From: Clostridium pasteurianum
GTDB lineage: Bacteria > Bacillota > Clostridia > Clostridiales > Clostridiaceae
Assembly (NCBI RefSeq): GCF_001705235.1
Contig: NZ_MCGV01000001.1
Coordinates: forward strand, 744,001-808,000
Direction of reading: 5' to 3'
DNA: 64,000 nucleotides
Both the position numbers and the translations under genes were made by a program. The notes under the pieces are model-generated. The model searched no databases and was not told where the DNA came from. It saw only the letters and a program-made list of their open reading frames with translations. This document shows, one piece after another, positions 17,201 to 26,077 of this stretch. Position 1 is the first letter of the stretch, and each line of letters begins with the position of its first letter.

Positions 17201-18104
17201 TTTTATATTCTTCAATCCTATTATTAATAGTATCTACAGGAGATATTTTTCCGCTTAGATTATATCTATAACTAGCGGCAGCAGCCTCTATTATAACTGC
17301 AACATTTCTCCCAGGTCTTATTGGCAAAGTCATTTTTCTAACCGGAATATTCAAAATTTTTATATGCTCATCATCAGTACCAAGTCTGTCGTAGTCTCTT
17401 CCTTCTTTCCACTGCTCAAGGTATATTACAAGATCAATAGTCTTTTCTGATAAAACAGAACTAAGTCCATAAAGAACTGGAACATCAATTATACCCATAC
17501 CTCTTACCTCAAGCATTCCCTCAGTTATGTATGGAGATTTACCTACGAGAACTGATTCTATTTCTTTTATATCAACAGCATCATCAGCAACTAATCTATG
17601 TCCTCTTTTTATAAGCTCAAGAGCAGTCTCACTCTTACCTATTCCACTTTCACCTGTAATTAATATTCCAAGACCGTATATGTCAACCAGCACCCCGTGA
17701 ATCCTCGTTTCAGGTGCTAATTTTGTATCCAGATAATTCATTATTTTATTTATAAATCTAGTAGTCTGCATATTTGTCCTTAAAAGCCATCTGCCATATT
17801 CTTTAGAACACTCTAGCAGCTCCTTTTGCGGTTTTAACCCCTTAGCAAGAACAATACATGGTGTATCAAATTGAAAATATTTTCTAACCCTTTTTTCTCT
17901 TATTTCCTGACGCATTGCATTTAAAAAACTCCACTCACCCATGCCAATAACCTGAACTCTTTTATTACCAAAATAATCGTAAAATCCAGCAAATTGAAGT
18001 CCAGGTCTATTAATATCACTTACATTTAATTTTATGTCACTTTTTCCCTCTACTAAAACTTCTAATTGAAGATCTTTTATTATATTTTCAATACTTACAG
18101 ACAT
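17184..18104 (-). CDS. hprK: HPr kinase/phosphorylase
   Basis: 306 residues, normal length. Phosphorylates Ser46 of HPr with ATP or PPi and removes that phosphate with Pi, setting carbon catabolite control through CcpA in low-GC Gram-positives. Walker A GESGIGKSETALELI at about 153-167, the capping/phosphorylase segment LVADDAVDI after it, and the HprK signature around EVRGMGIIDVP. It lies 38 nt downstream of glpX and overlaps the cyclo-ligase gene. This enzyme links the cluster functionally to the two PTS operons later in the window. Confidence 0.97.
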   Translation of the reverse strand: MSVSIENIIKDLQLEVLVEGKSDIKLNVSDINRPGLQFAGFYDYFGNKRVQVIGMGEWSFLNAMRQEIREKRVRKYFQFDTPCIVLAKGLKPQKELLECSKEYGRWLLRTNMQTTRFINKIMNYLDTKLAPETRIHGVLVDIYGLGILITGESGIGKSETALELIKRGHRLVADDAVDIKEIESVLVGKSPYITEGMLEVRGMGIIDVPVLYGLSSVLSEKTIDLVIYLEQWKEGRDYDRLGTDDEHIKILNIPVRKMTLPIRPGRNVAVIIEAAAASYRYNLSGKISPVDTINNRIEEYKNDSEE

Positions 18105-18142
18105 TTACTATCCCCCCTTACCGTAATTCAAACATATTAATA

Positions 18143-19117
18143 TTATTCTATCACTAATTTACTTTTATTCAAGTCATGAATAGCCTCTGTAAACCTTATT
18201 GTTCCTGTCTTAGACCTCATTACTATTGAATGAGTTTTTGCAGTTTCATTTTTAGAAAATACAATTCCTTTAAGAAGATCACATTCTGTTATAGCTGTAG
18301 CTGCAAAGAACACATTATCACTTTTAACTAACTCATCATTTGTCCAAATTTTATTTACATCTTTTATTCCCATCTTATGGCATCTATCGATTTCATTTTG
18401 ATTATGAGGCACTAATTGAGCCTGCATTTCTCCACCCATACATTTCATTGCTGTAGCTGCTATAACTCCTTCTGGTGCTCCACCTGTTCCCATAAATATA
18501 TCTATTCCAGTATCTTCAAAACCACATGCAAGTATAGCTGCAACATCTCCTTCACCAAATAACTTAATTCTTGCTCCAGCTTCTATTGCTTCTTTTATTA
18601 TATAATCATGTCTTTCTCTCTCCTGAACTATGACAGTGAGTTCTGATATATCTTTATGTAAAGCCTTAGCTACATTTATAAAGTTTTCTTTTGGAGACTT
18701 ATTTATATCTATAGCTCCTTTTGCTCCTGGGCCTACTGCTATCTTTTTCATATACATATCAGGTGCATGAAGTAAGCTTCCCTTAGGTCCCATTGCTATT
18801 ACTGCAATTGCATTAGGTAATCCTTTAGATATTAAAATTGTTCCATCTAATGGATCTACTGCAATGTCCATTTCAGGCATATATTCTTTCCATATACCTA
18901 ATTTTTGTCCTATATAAAGCATTGGTGCTTCATCTAGTTCTCCTTCACCTATTACAACTTGACCCCTTACTGGCATAAAACTAAAGGCTTTTTCCATTCC
19001 GTCTACTGCAGCCTGATCAGCTCCAATTTTATCTCCTCTACCCATATATTTTGAAGATGCTAATGCTGCTGCTTCTGTTACTCTTACTAAACTCATGGAT
19101 ATATCATTATCGAACAT
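18143..19117 (-). CDS. glpX: Class II fructose-1,6-bisphosphatase
   Basis: 324 residues, typical GlpX length. Hydrolyses fructose 1,6-bisphosphate to fructose 6-phosphate in gluconeogenesis. Metal/phosphate motifs: GRGDKIGADQAAVDGM (about 26-41), IGEGELDEAPML (about 57), AVDPLDGTILISKG (about 87-100), ERERHDYII and GTGGAPEGVIAATAMKCMGG (about 210-229). First gene of the glpX-hprK cluster. The leader has GAGGGA before the ATG and, about 20-50 nt upstream, a symmetric TTTGT-AA-ACAAA block at the likely promoter. Confidence 0.96.
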   Translation of the reverse strand: MFDNDISMSLVRVTEAAALASSKYMGRGDKIGADQAAVDGMEKAFSFMPVRGQVVIGEGELDEAPMLYIGQKLGIWKEYMPEMDIAVDPLDGTILISKGLPNAIAVIAMGPKGSLLHAPDMYMKKIAVGPGAKGAIDINKSPKENFINVAKALHKDISELTVIVQERERHDYIIKEAIEAGARIKLFGEGDVAAILACGFEDTGIDIFMGTGGAPEGVIAATAMKCMGGEMQAQLVPHNQNEIDRCHKMGIKDVNKIWTNDELVKSDNVFFAATAITECDLLKGIVFSKNETAKTHSIVMRSKTGTIRFTEAIHDLNKSKLVIE

Positions 19118-19654
19118 GAAGTTCCCTCCTTAATATAATTAAACATTTGTTTACAAACATTCTATACTATTCATAGGTTTTTATTATGTACCTTAAAATA
19201 TTATTAACTTACATTTATAATCCTATTTATATAAAATACACTCATTTGTTTAAAAAAACCCAAAAGTATTATATCATATTGAATATATAAAACAAACCAT
19301 TGCGGCATACATAATATACTTTTTCATAAAATTTTAAACCTTATCATATAAAATACTATTACATTACATCATGTAACCTGCAAAAATCCCAAGGGAATAC
19401 CATAATATTTATTATAAATAACACTTTTCTCCGCTTCCCTGAAGAAATATTTTAACCTTAACTTTTGTCATAGTATCACTCACCTGCTGACGGGCGCAGC
19501 AATGTCAGCAGCCCTCAATAAAACTTGCTCCAAATTATAAATATTTTAGATAAGTATTTAAATTATTAAATGAAAATTACTAATCGTAAATATTAAGTAG
19601 CCAGTATTTTATGCAAAAGAATACCATGTCTACAACCCAAACCCCAGTTATGCT
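19118..19654. other. Long intergenic region upstream of glpX
   Basis: About 540 nt with no credible ORF. It holds the glpX promoter region, an isolated GC-rich stem CTGCTGAC (19484-19491) / GTCAGCAG (19504-19511), and a 28-nt stray piece of hairpin-repeat arm at 19514-19541. The rest is AT-rich with no pattern I recognise. Confidence 0.4.
19514..19541 (-). repeat. Stray fragment of the element 3 distal arm
   Basis: 28 nt that match 19739-19766 with a single difference (CTCAATAARACTTGCTCC and onward). Neither tail nor loop accompanies it. It parallels the truncated copy beside element 2. Confidence 0.7.
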
Positions 19655-19892
19655 AAAATTCCGTAGGCACGGAGAAATTTTTTCCTTGCTTTACTCCAAA
19701 AGATAAGTAACAGTATTTTGGAAACGATTTAAATAGAACTCAATAAGACTTGCTCCAAATTATAAAAAGACTTAGAAATTTTAATTTGTTTGAGCTTTTT
19801 TTCAGCGAGTTATTAAAATTTCTTAGTATTTTTATAATTTGGAGCTTAGTCTTATGAGTTTTATTTAATGTTTCAAAATACTGTTACTTATC
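19655..19892 (-). repeat. Giant-hairpin repeat, element 3 (complete), at the small lipoprotein stop codon
   Basis: In gene direction: proximal arm 19892-19813, 28-nt loop 19812-19785 containing AACTCGCTG and GCTCAAAC, distal arm 19784-19702, then the tail with AATTCCGTAGGCACGGAG at 19657-19674. The arms pair over about 80 nt and include the TAA stop of the lipoprotein (GATAAGTAACAG against CTGTTACTTATC). The arm sequence is largely different from elements 1 and 2. Confidence 0.9.
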
Positions 19893-20253
19893 TGAGTTTC
19901 AGAGCATTTATTATTTTATCTTCCTGTTCCTTAGTAATTATATTACTATTTACTAACTTATCTAAAGCACTTATTTGTTTACTCTTACTTTGTTTACCAA
20001 CGCTAGTTACAGTACCCATAAGAGAAGTTACTATTTTATTAGATTGATCTTTAGTTATAGTTTTATCATTTACTAATGTACTTAAAGTATTATCATAGTC
20101 TTTTTTTACCTGTGATTTATCAAATGTCTTTTTCACCTGATTTTGAGGATTCATAGATGTATTATTGTTGGCGCATCCAGTAAACATAAACATAGAAATA
20201 TTTAGGGCCACAAATGCCATAATTAATTTATTAAAATTTTTGTGCTTTCTCAT
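19888..20253 (-). CDS. Small lipoprotein with two internal repeats
   Basis: 121 residues. Signal peptide with lipobox FTGC (Cys about 27), then an Asn/Ser/Lys-rich linker. Two similar segments follow: LSTLVNDKTITKDQSNKIVTSL (about 58-79, first 20 shown by position only in practice) and LDKLVNSNIITKEQEDKII (about 96-114), i.e. a duplicated short helical hairpin of the LxxLVxxxxITKxQxxKI type. Exported and lipid-anchored; function unknown. GGGAAG precedes the ATG. Its stop codon is the first paired part of hairpin element 3. Confidence 0.8.
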   Translation of the reverse strand: MRKHKNFNKLIMAFVALNISMFMFTGCANNNTSMNPQNQVKKTFDKSQVKKDYDNTLSTLVNDKTITKDQSNKIVTSLMGTVTSVGKQSKSKQISALDKLVNSNIITKEQEDKIINALKLR

Positions 20254-20370
20254 TTCAAATCTTCCCTTCTAAAAGTTTTTATATTAGTATCTTGCAACTT
20301 TTCATAACAAAATATACTCAAAACTTTCAGTAGGTAAAGTTCTACTATGATTATTTTTATAAAAAATACA

Positions 20371-20610
20371 TTAAACTCTTTTTTGAATTTCTAGTAAGTC
20401 GTCAATTTTTTCATTCATATATTTATAAGAATCGTAAACTCCTTGATTATAAAATTCAGGTGCTAATTTCTCTATTATAAAATCCAAAATTAAACTTGAA
20501 GCTAAATCACCTAATTCTTCATCTCTTTCATTTAAGAAATAATCTTTTATTAGCTCAATCATATCTTTTCTTTTATCCTTATTTAAATCAATCTTACTGC
20601 TATCCATCAT
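20371..20610 (-). CDS. DUF2164 family small protein
   Basis: 79 residues, soluble and acidic. It matches the DUF2164 pattern as I know it: KRKDMIELIKDYFLNERDEELGDL, then LILDFIIEKLAPEFYNQGVYD and KYMNEKIDDL. Function unknown. The start is set at ATG 20610, with GGAGG 11 nt upstream; an in-frame GTG at 20628 contains the ribosome site itself. Single gene. Confidence 0.85.
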   Translation of the reverse strand: MMDSSKIDLNKDKRKDMIELIKDYFLNERDEELGDLASSLILDFIIEKLAPEFYNQGVYDSYKYMNEKIDDLLEIQKRV

Positions 20611-20827
20611 ATATGTATATACCTCCACTTTAAATTTTCACAAACTCTATTAAATATAATTATAATGTATTACATTAATAATTATATATATAATAACCTA
20701 TTTCAAAGAAAAAAACATGGATCTGCTGCATCGTATAGATTTCAATAATTTAGGCACAAAAATTCGAACTTTTTATGCTGTTTTTTTGATAACTCACCAA
20801 ATTGTTGAGAGATTATATATAAACTAA

Positions 20828-20866
20828 TAGCACACCAAATATCCTATAAGAATATTTGATGTGCTA
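20828..20866 (-). terminator. Terminator of the xylose operon
   Basis: TAGCACACCAAATAT (20828-20842) pairs with ATATTTGATGTGCTA (20852-20866), 13 nt after the isomerase stop codon. Strong stem with one mismatch; the following T tract is weak. Confidence 0.65.
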
Positions 20867-20878
20867 TATTAACTTTTA

Positions 20879-22360
20879 TTATTTAAATGGATTCTCTGTC
20901 TTATATAACATTCCCTTTGGCTGATTAAATCCTATTTCTTTCACTCCTAAATATCTAAACAAATTATAAATTGCCTTTCCAAAATGTCCAAATGCAACAG
21001 CTCCATGATGTGGAAAATTATTTTCAACTAAAACATGACGATAAAATCTTCCCATTTCAGGAATTGCAAATACTCCAATAGATCCAAATGAACGTGTTGC
21101 AACTGGTAAGACCTCACCTTCTGCTACATAAGCTGTAAGTTCTGCTGCTGCATTACTTTGTAATCTAAAGAAAGTAATATCTCCTGGAACGATATCTCCC
21201 TCAATTGTTCCTCTTGTTATATTTGGCTCCTGATTGGGCTCTAATGCTCTTGCCATAATCTTTTGATTTCTCATAGTAGGCTTTATTAATTTGCATGCTG
21301 CTGTGTTACCGCAGTGAAAGCCCATAAATATATCTTTTAATGTATAATCATGTTTGCCTTTAATTTCTGATTCATACATATCTTTAGGTACTGTATTATT
21401 TATATCAAGTAATGTTACAACATCTTGGCTTATGCAAGTTCCGATGTATTCACTTAATGCTCCATAAATATCAACCTCACAGGATACTGGAATTCCTCTA
21501 GCTGTTAAACGGCTATTTACATAACAAGGAACACATCCAAATTGGGTTTGGAAAGCTGGCCAACATTTATTTGCAAATGCAACATACTCCCTTGATCCCT
21601 TATGTGCTTCTGCCCAATCTAATAATGTAATTTCATATTGAGCAAGTTTTGGCAAGATGCCGGGCATTTTATTGCCTTCTCCTAATTCCTTCGCCATATC
21701 AGCTGCTACTTCTGGAATTCTTGAATCATTTGCATGTTCATTAAATGAAGCAAATAAATCAAGCTCTGAGTTTTCTTCTATTTCAACGCCTAAATTAAAT
21801 AACTGTTTTATAGGTGCATTACAAGCTAAAAAATCTTGAGGTCTTGGGCCAAAAGAAATTATTTTTAAATTCTTTAATCCAAGTAATGCTGTAGCAACTG
21901 GTACAAAGTCAGAAATCATACCAGCAACTTCTGAAGCTGTTCCCACTGGATATTCAGGAATATATGCTTTTATATTACGAAGTGCTAAATTATAGCTTGC
22001 ATTTAACATTCCACAATATGCATCTCCACGACCATCAGCTAGATTATCTCCACTTTCTTCCGCTGCAGCCACAAACATAACTGGTCCATCAAATTCTTTA
22101 GCAAGTAAAGTTTCTGGACTTTCGGGGCCAAAATTTCCCAAGTACACAACTAACGCATTTACCCCTGCGTCTTTAACATCTTTTAAAACTTTTCTCATAT
22201 CTTTTTCATTTTCTATAGCTATTTTGCATTCATAAATATCTCCATAAGATTCTTCGTAAACTTGAACAACTGCTTTTCTTCTATTTGATGACAATTCCAT
22301 TGGAAAACAGTCTCTACTTACTGCAGCAATTCCTAATTTTACTTTTGGTATATTATTCAT
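20879..22360 (-). CDS. FucI/AraA-fold sugar isomerase, probable non-orthologous xylose isomerase
   Basis: 493 residues of the L-fucose/L-arabinose isomerase family, which use a divalent metal at Glu/Asp/His ligands to interconvert aldoses and ketoses. Likely metal/substrate segments: VYLGNFGPESPE (about 100), VSCEVDIYGALSEY (about 305), MGFHCGNTAAC (about 353) and ENNFPHHGAVAFGHFG (about 455). The pairing with xylB and a ROK regulator fits the enzyme proposed, in comparative work on Firmicute xylose use that I recall, as a second type of xylose isomerase in C. acetobutylicum. Start ATG 22360 follows GGGGGA. It is 16 nt after the DUF4867 gene. Fucose or arabinose as substrate is the alternative. 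Confidence 0.88.
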   Translation of the reverse strand: MNNIPKVKLGIAAVSRDCFPMELSSNRRKAVVQVYEESYGDIYECKIAIENEKDMRKVLKDVKDAGVNALVVYLGNFGPESPETLLAKEFDGPVMFVAAAEESGDNLADGRGDAYCGMLNASYNLALRNIKAYIPEYPVGTASEVAGMISDFVPVATALLGLKNLKIISFGPRPQDFLACNAPIKQLFNLGVEIEENSELDLFASFNEHANDSRIPEVAADMAKELGEGNKMPGILPKLAQYEITLLDWAEAHKGSREYVAFANKCWPAFQTQFGCVPCYVNSRLTARGIPVSCEVDIYGALSEYIGTCISQDVVTLLDINNTVPKDMYESEIKGKHDYTLKDIFMGFHCGNTAACKLIKPTMRNQKIMARALEPNQEPNITRGTIEGDIVPGDITFFRLQSNAAAELTAYVAEGEVLPVATRSFGSIGVFAIPEMGRFYRHVLVENNFPHHGAVAFGHFGKAIYNLFRYLGVKEIGFNQPKGMLYKTENPFK

Positions 22361-22376
22361 TTTTAATTCCCCCATT

Positions 22377-23000
22377 TTATTTTATTGAAATATTTTTTCC
22401 CTTTAAACCTATAAAAGCTCCCTGCTCACCTAAATCAGTTTCTTTATGTCCAATTAGCCACTTATTTTTAGCAAAAAGCAGTGCATCTTCTCTACCTTTT
22501 TGAATTTTATTTTCTAAAGGTAAATTTGTATTCTTGGGCAGTACTACAACACATTTAAATCCATCCTCCCTTGCATTACATGGTGCATAATGAAGAGTAG
22601 TTGCATAGACTTCAATTATTGTACCAGCTGGAATCTTAAAAGCTTCAATTTTAGATGTATCGTATGAATAATCATCTTCAATATCCTGCTCAGATCCTAA
22701 AAGCAATATCATATCAGTCACCGCTATGTTTATTTCAGATGAACAATGATATTCAACTGCATTTAACAAATAATTATTACCATTACAATACCCTATCTGT
22801 ATCGGAAGCTCACCATATTCTCTTCTTTCTATTTCTTTAGCAAAGTCTAGATCTTCAAGTTCCTTAATTGATGGCTCGTATATAACATCATCTGGCAGTG
22901 GTGTATTTTTCATTTTTTCAATTATTTCTTTACAATCATAGTTTTTCAAAATCTGTCCGTATTTTTTAAATTCCTTATCCGTAACATTTTTAATAACCAT
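22377..23000 (-). CDS. DUF4867 family cupin-like protein of the xylose operon
   Basis: 207 residues. It looks like the DUF4867 family, often found beside sugar isomerases. The middle part (about 75-165) has a cupin-like alternation of strands: NAVEYHCSSEINIAVTDMILLLG, then FKIPAGTIIEVYATTLHYAPC, with His, Glu and Cys residues that could bind metal. Enzymatic role unproven; an accessory aldose isomerase or mutarotase function is a guess from context. Start set at ATG 23000 with GGGTG upstream. An operator-like palindrome sits about 160 nt upstream. Confidence 0.75.
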   Translation of the reverse strand: MVIKNVTDKEFKKYGQILKNYDCKEIIEKMKNTPLPDDVIYEPSIKELEDLDFAKEIERREYGELPIQIGYCNGNNYLLNAVEYHCSSEINIAVTDMILLLGSEQDIEDDYSYDTSKIEAFKIPAGTIIEVYATTLHYAPCNAREDGFKCVVVLPKNTNLPLENKIQKGREDALLFAKNKWLIGHKETDLGEQGAFIGLKGKNISIK

Positions 23001-23160
23001 TCTTTTCACCCTTTCCCCATGCAACTTTCAATATATTTTAGCAGCATTTTACTTCTCAAATACTGCTGCCCAGTTACTCCATATCATTTACTTCCCTAAT
23101 ATAATCCACATTGGCTGTGTCTAAAAAATTTCACCTTTAACATACTTCTGTTTGTATTTA

Positions 23161-23197
23161 ACTTAGTAAATATGTTTTTAAAATTTGTTTATTAAGT
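23161..23197. promoter_or_regulatory. Candidate XylR-type operator upstream of the isomerase genes
   Basis: ACTTAGTAAA (23161-23170) is the reverse complement, bar one base, of TTTATTAAGT (23188-23197). The same half-site, AACTTWKTAAA, occurs as an inverted pair before xylB (26078-26112). Shared motif plus the ROK repressor gene in the operon support an operator; binding is inferred. Confidence 0.5.
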
Positions 23198-23202
23198 TTG
23201 TA

Positions 23203-23236
23203 AAAATAATAAAGTGGTTTTACCACCCTATTATTT
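23203..23236 (-). terminator. Terminator overlapping the ROK regulator stop codon
   Basis: AATAATA-GGGTGGT / ACCACT-TTATTATT stem with a 3-4 nt loop and a T run on the minus strand. It separates xylB-ROK from the DUF4867-isomerase pair, which therefore need their own promoter. Confidence 0.75.
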
Positions 23237-24385
23237 AATTTCCAAAAATTCCTCTATAGGCATCATAGCTGCCCCTAACAAGTATGATTCTTTAAAATTT
23301 GCAATACTAAAATTACAATTATTTTCATCGGTAAACAAATTATCTTTATATACATTCCTTTTTAAAATATTTATCTTATCTTTTAATAAATTATTTATGT
23401 CCCCGCCTATTATTACATTTTTGGCATCTAATATCATAATTAAATTTGATATTCCCAAAGCCAATATCTGCAAATACCTGTCCAGTATAACTTTAAAAGT
23501 TTCATCATTTTCATCATATTTTTCTTCAAACTCGTCTATATCTTTGATACTAGAATTAGTTTCTTCATTATAATTGTCAATCAAGCAGTTCTTAGATGTA
23601 TACGCTTCTAAACAGCCTCTAGCTCCACACTTGCACTTCTTGCCACCAATTTCTATTTTCATGTGTCCTAATTCCCCTGATGAATTGTTGTCACCTCTAT
23701 ATATTTTGCCATCTATTATTATTCCAAGTCCTAAACCATCTGTTATTGAAACATATAATAAATTTTTCAAAGAATTTTTTTTACTTAAGAACTCATAGTA
23801 AGCAGATAAGTTAGCCTCATTATCTACATATATCGGTACATTTAAATACTGGAATCTTTCTTTTATATTAAAATCTCTAGTTCCAAGAAGATAAGAATAT
23901 TTTATTGTTCCCTCATTAAAATCTACAGTTCCAGGTATTGAAATTCCAATTCCTAATAAATTTTGAAAATTTAAATCATACTTTTTTATTAATAAATCTA
24001 TATTTTCCTTAAGCACTTCTATTAAATTTTCTATACTATCATTTTTATGCTTAATTTTTATGTTTTCAATTGTGTTTCTCTTTAAATTAACTAGAGTTAT
24101 TTTTATATGATGTGGTGTTAGTGAAACTCCAATAGAATATCTACAATTGCCATTTAATTTAACAGCAATTGCCTTTCTCCCACCTGTAGACTCTAAAGCA
24201 CCTACATCTTCTACAACTCCTTTATCCTTTAACTCTGTAATATTCGTAGAAACTGTTGTTATGCTTATATCTAGTATCCTAGAAATATCCAGCTTAGTAA
24301 TCTCGTCTTTTTCTAATAATAATCGTATTATTTTTTTTCTATTAGTTTCCTTTATTTTACTGTGATTGACTTGCATAAAATTCAA
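23231..24385 (-). CDS. ROK-family transcriptional regulator (XylR/NagC type)
   Basis: 384 residues. N-terminal winged HTH (about 12-75: LEKDEITKLDISRILDIS, TVSTNITELKDKGVVEDVG) followed by STGGRKA and a ROK sugar-binding domain with SIPGTVDFN, NEANLSAYYE and the zinc motif CKCGARGCLEAY (about 255-266). Such proteins repress sugar genes and release DNA on binding the sugar, here probably xylose. The start is TTG 24385 with AAAGGAG 5 nt before it; the ATG three codons on is too far from it. It lies between xylB and the isomerase genes. Confidence 0.9.
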   Translation of the reverse strand: MNFMQVNHSKIKETNRKKIIRLLLEKDEITKLDISRILDISITTVSTNITELKDKGVVEDVGALESTGGRKAIAVKLNGNCRYSIGVSLTPHHIKITLVNLKRNTIENIKIKHKNDSIENLIEVLKENIDLLIKKYDLNFQNLLGIGISIPGTVDFNEGTIKYSYLLGTRDFNIKERFQYLNVPIYVDNEANLSAYYEFLSKKNSLKNLLYVSITDGLGLGIIIDGKIYRGDNNSSGELGHMKIEIGGKKCKCGARGCLEAYTSKNCLIDNYNEETNSSIKDIDEFEEKYDENDETFKVILDRYLQILALGISNLIMILDAKNVIIGGDINNLLKDKINILKRNVYKDNLFTDENNCNFSIANFKESYLLGAAMMPIEEFLEIK

Positions 24386-24523
24386 TCATGCTCCTTTCAT
24401 CCATAGAGAACCAGAGGCAAAATTTAATTTATATAATATATAGAACACGCAATTTAATATAAGTTCATTATCCTTCTTACAGTACATTACTTAATAATAT
24501 CGCTGTTACTATTTTAGTTAAAG

Positions 24524-26026
24524 CTAAATATCCTTAATTTTAGGATAAGCTGAATTATATTTTTCGTATACCTTTGAATACACTTCTTTTAAGTCCAAAT
24601 TTGGCATAACTTTTGCATTTCCCTTCACAATTTTCGTGCAGGCATCCTCTACTGAATCATATATACCTACTCCAACTCCTGCAAGTATTGCCACACCAAG
24701 TGCTGGTCCTTCTGATGCCTTTACCGTGGTTAATGGATATCCAGAAATATCCGCCAATATTTGTCTCCATATACTGCTCTCTGCTCCACCACCACTTACT
24801 CTTATATCATTAATAGTTACATTCATACTTTCTATAATATCAAGGCAATTCTTTAAACTAAAACTTACACCTTCTAATATACTGCGCACAAAATCATCAT
24901 GATTATTTATAAGTGATATTCCTAAAAATGCTCCCTTTACACTTGGATCTAAATGAGGAGTTCTTTCTCCCATAAGATATGGCAAATAAATTATCCCATT
25001 AGCGCCTGGCTTTGATTTTGCTGCTCTTTCTGTCAACAAATCATATATGTTAACTTCTTGTTTTTTACTTTCATCAATTTCGCTTTTACAAAATGTTCTT
25101 TTAAACCAATTCAGTGATAAACCTGCACCTTGAGTAACTCCCATTACGTGCCACTTATTAGGCACAGCATGACATAACGTATGCACTCTACCCTTTGTAT
25201 CAAATCTAGGTGTATCTGTAGCCGCAAACACTACTCCTGAAGTCCCTATAACTGTTGATATTATTCCTTCGCTTACTATTCCATTTCCTATAGCTCCAGC
25301 TGCTTGATCGCCTGCTCCTCCTACAACTGGTGTATTTACTACAAGGTTTGTCAATTTAGCTGCCTCTTCTGTAACATATCCGCTAACAACAACTGATTCA
25401 TAAACATCTGCTAATATATTTTTATCTATTTTTAACTCGCTGAGTAATTCCTCGCTCCAATTTCTAGTGTTTATATCTAGCATCTGCATGCCGCTTGCAT
25501 CTGAAACTTCTGTTGCAAATACATTAGTTAGCTTGAATCTTATATAATCCTTTGGCAGAAGAATTTTATATATTTTCTTATAGTTATCCCACTCATTATT
25601 TCTAATCCATAATAATTTCGAAAGAGTAAAACCCGTTAAGGCAGGATTACCTGTTATTTTAATCAATCTTTCTTTTCCAATGGTACTTGTAAGTTCACTG
25701 CACTCTCTTTCCGTCCTTTGATCACACCAAATTATAGAATTTCTTATTACCTTGCAATCCTTATCTATCAAAACAAGTCCATGCATTTGTCCACTCAAAC
25801 CAATTCCCTTAATATCAGAAGCCTGTACATTACTTTTTTCAATAACATCCTTTATTCCACTAACACAAGCCTGCCACCAGTCTTCCGGATTCTGTTCCGC
25901 CCAGCCTACCTGAGGTTGAAGCAAATCATAGCCGTAGATTGCAGTTTTTATTGTATTCCCTTCTTCATCAAATAAAGCTGTCTTGGTTCCTGATGTGCCA
26001 ATATCCAAACCTAATAAATATCTCAT
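24524..26026 (-). CDS. xylB: Xylulokinase
   Basis: 500 residues, full-length FGGY carbohydrate kinase. Phosphorylates D-xylulose to xylulose 5-phosphate with ATP, feeding the pentose phosphate pathway. Motifs: LGLDIGTSGTKTALFD (phosphate 1, residues 4-19), GLSGQMHGLVLID (about 77-89), WCDQRTERE, catalytic-base region GGAGDQAAGAIGNG (about 230-243), and the C-terminal RVSGGGAESSIWRQILAD signature (about 397). First gene of the xylose cluster. Confidence 0.95.
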   Translation of the reverse strand: MRYLLGLDIGTSGTKTALFDEEGNTIKTAIYGYDLLQPQVGWAEQNPEDWWQACVSGIKDVIEKSNVQASDIKGIGLSGQMHGLVLIDKDCKVIRNSIIWCDQRTERECSELTSTIGKERLIKITGNPALTGFTLSKLLWIRNNEWDNYKKIYKILLPKDYIRFKLTNVFATEVSDASGMQMLDINTRNWSEELLSELKIDKNILADVYESVVVSGYVTEEAAKLTNLVVNTPVVGGAGDQAAGAIGNGIVSEGIISTVIGTSGVVFAATDTPRFDTKGRVHTLCHAVPNKWHVMGVTQGAGLSLNWFKRTFCKSEIDESKKQEVNIYDLLTERAAKSKPGANGIIYLPYLMGERTPHLDPSVKGAFLGISLINNHDDFVRSILEGVSFSLKNCLDIIESMNVTINDIRVSGGGAESSIWRQILADISGYPLTTVKASEGPALGVAILAGVGVGIYDSVEDACTKIVKGNAKVMPNLDLKEVYSKVYEKYNSAYPKIKDI

Positions 26027-26077
26027 AATAACCCCCTATTTTTATTCAAATATATTTAAACCTTTACTTATCATTTT

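Noticed and set aside
19118-19170. Rex or CcpA site before glpX
   Set aside because: TTTGT-AA-ACAAA is symmetric but does not match the Rex (TTGTTAA-N4-TTAACAA) or cre consensus well enough to name it.
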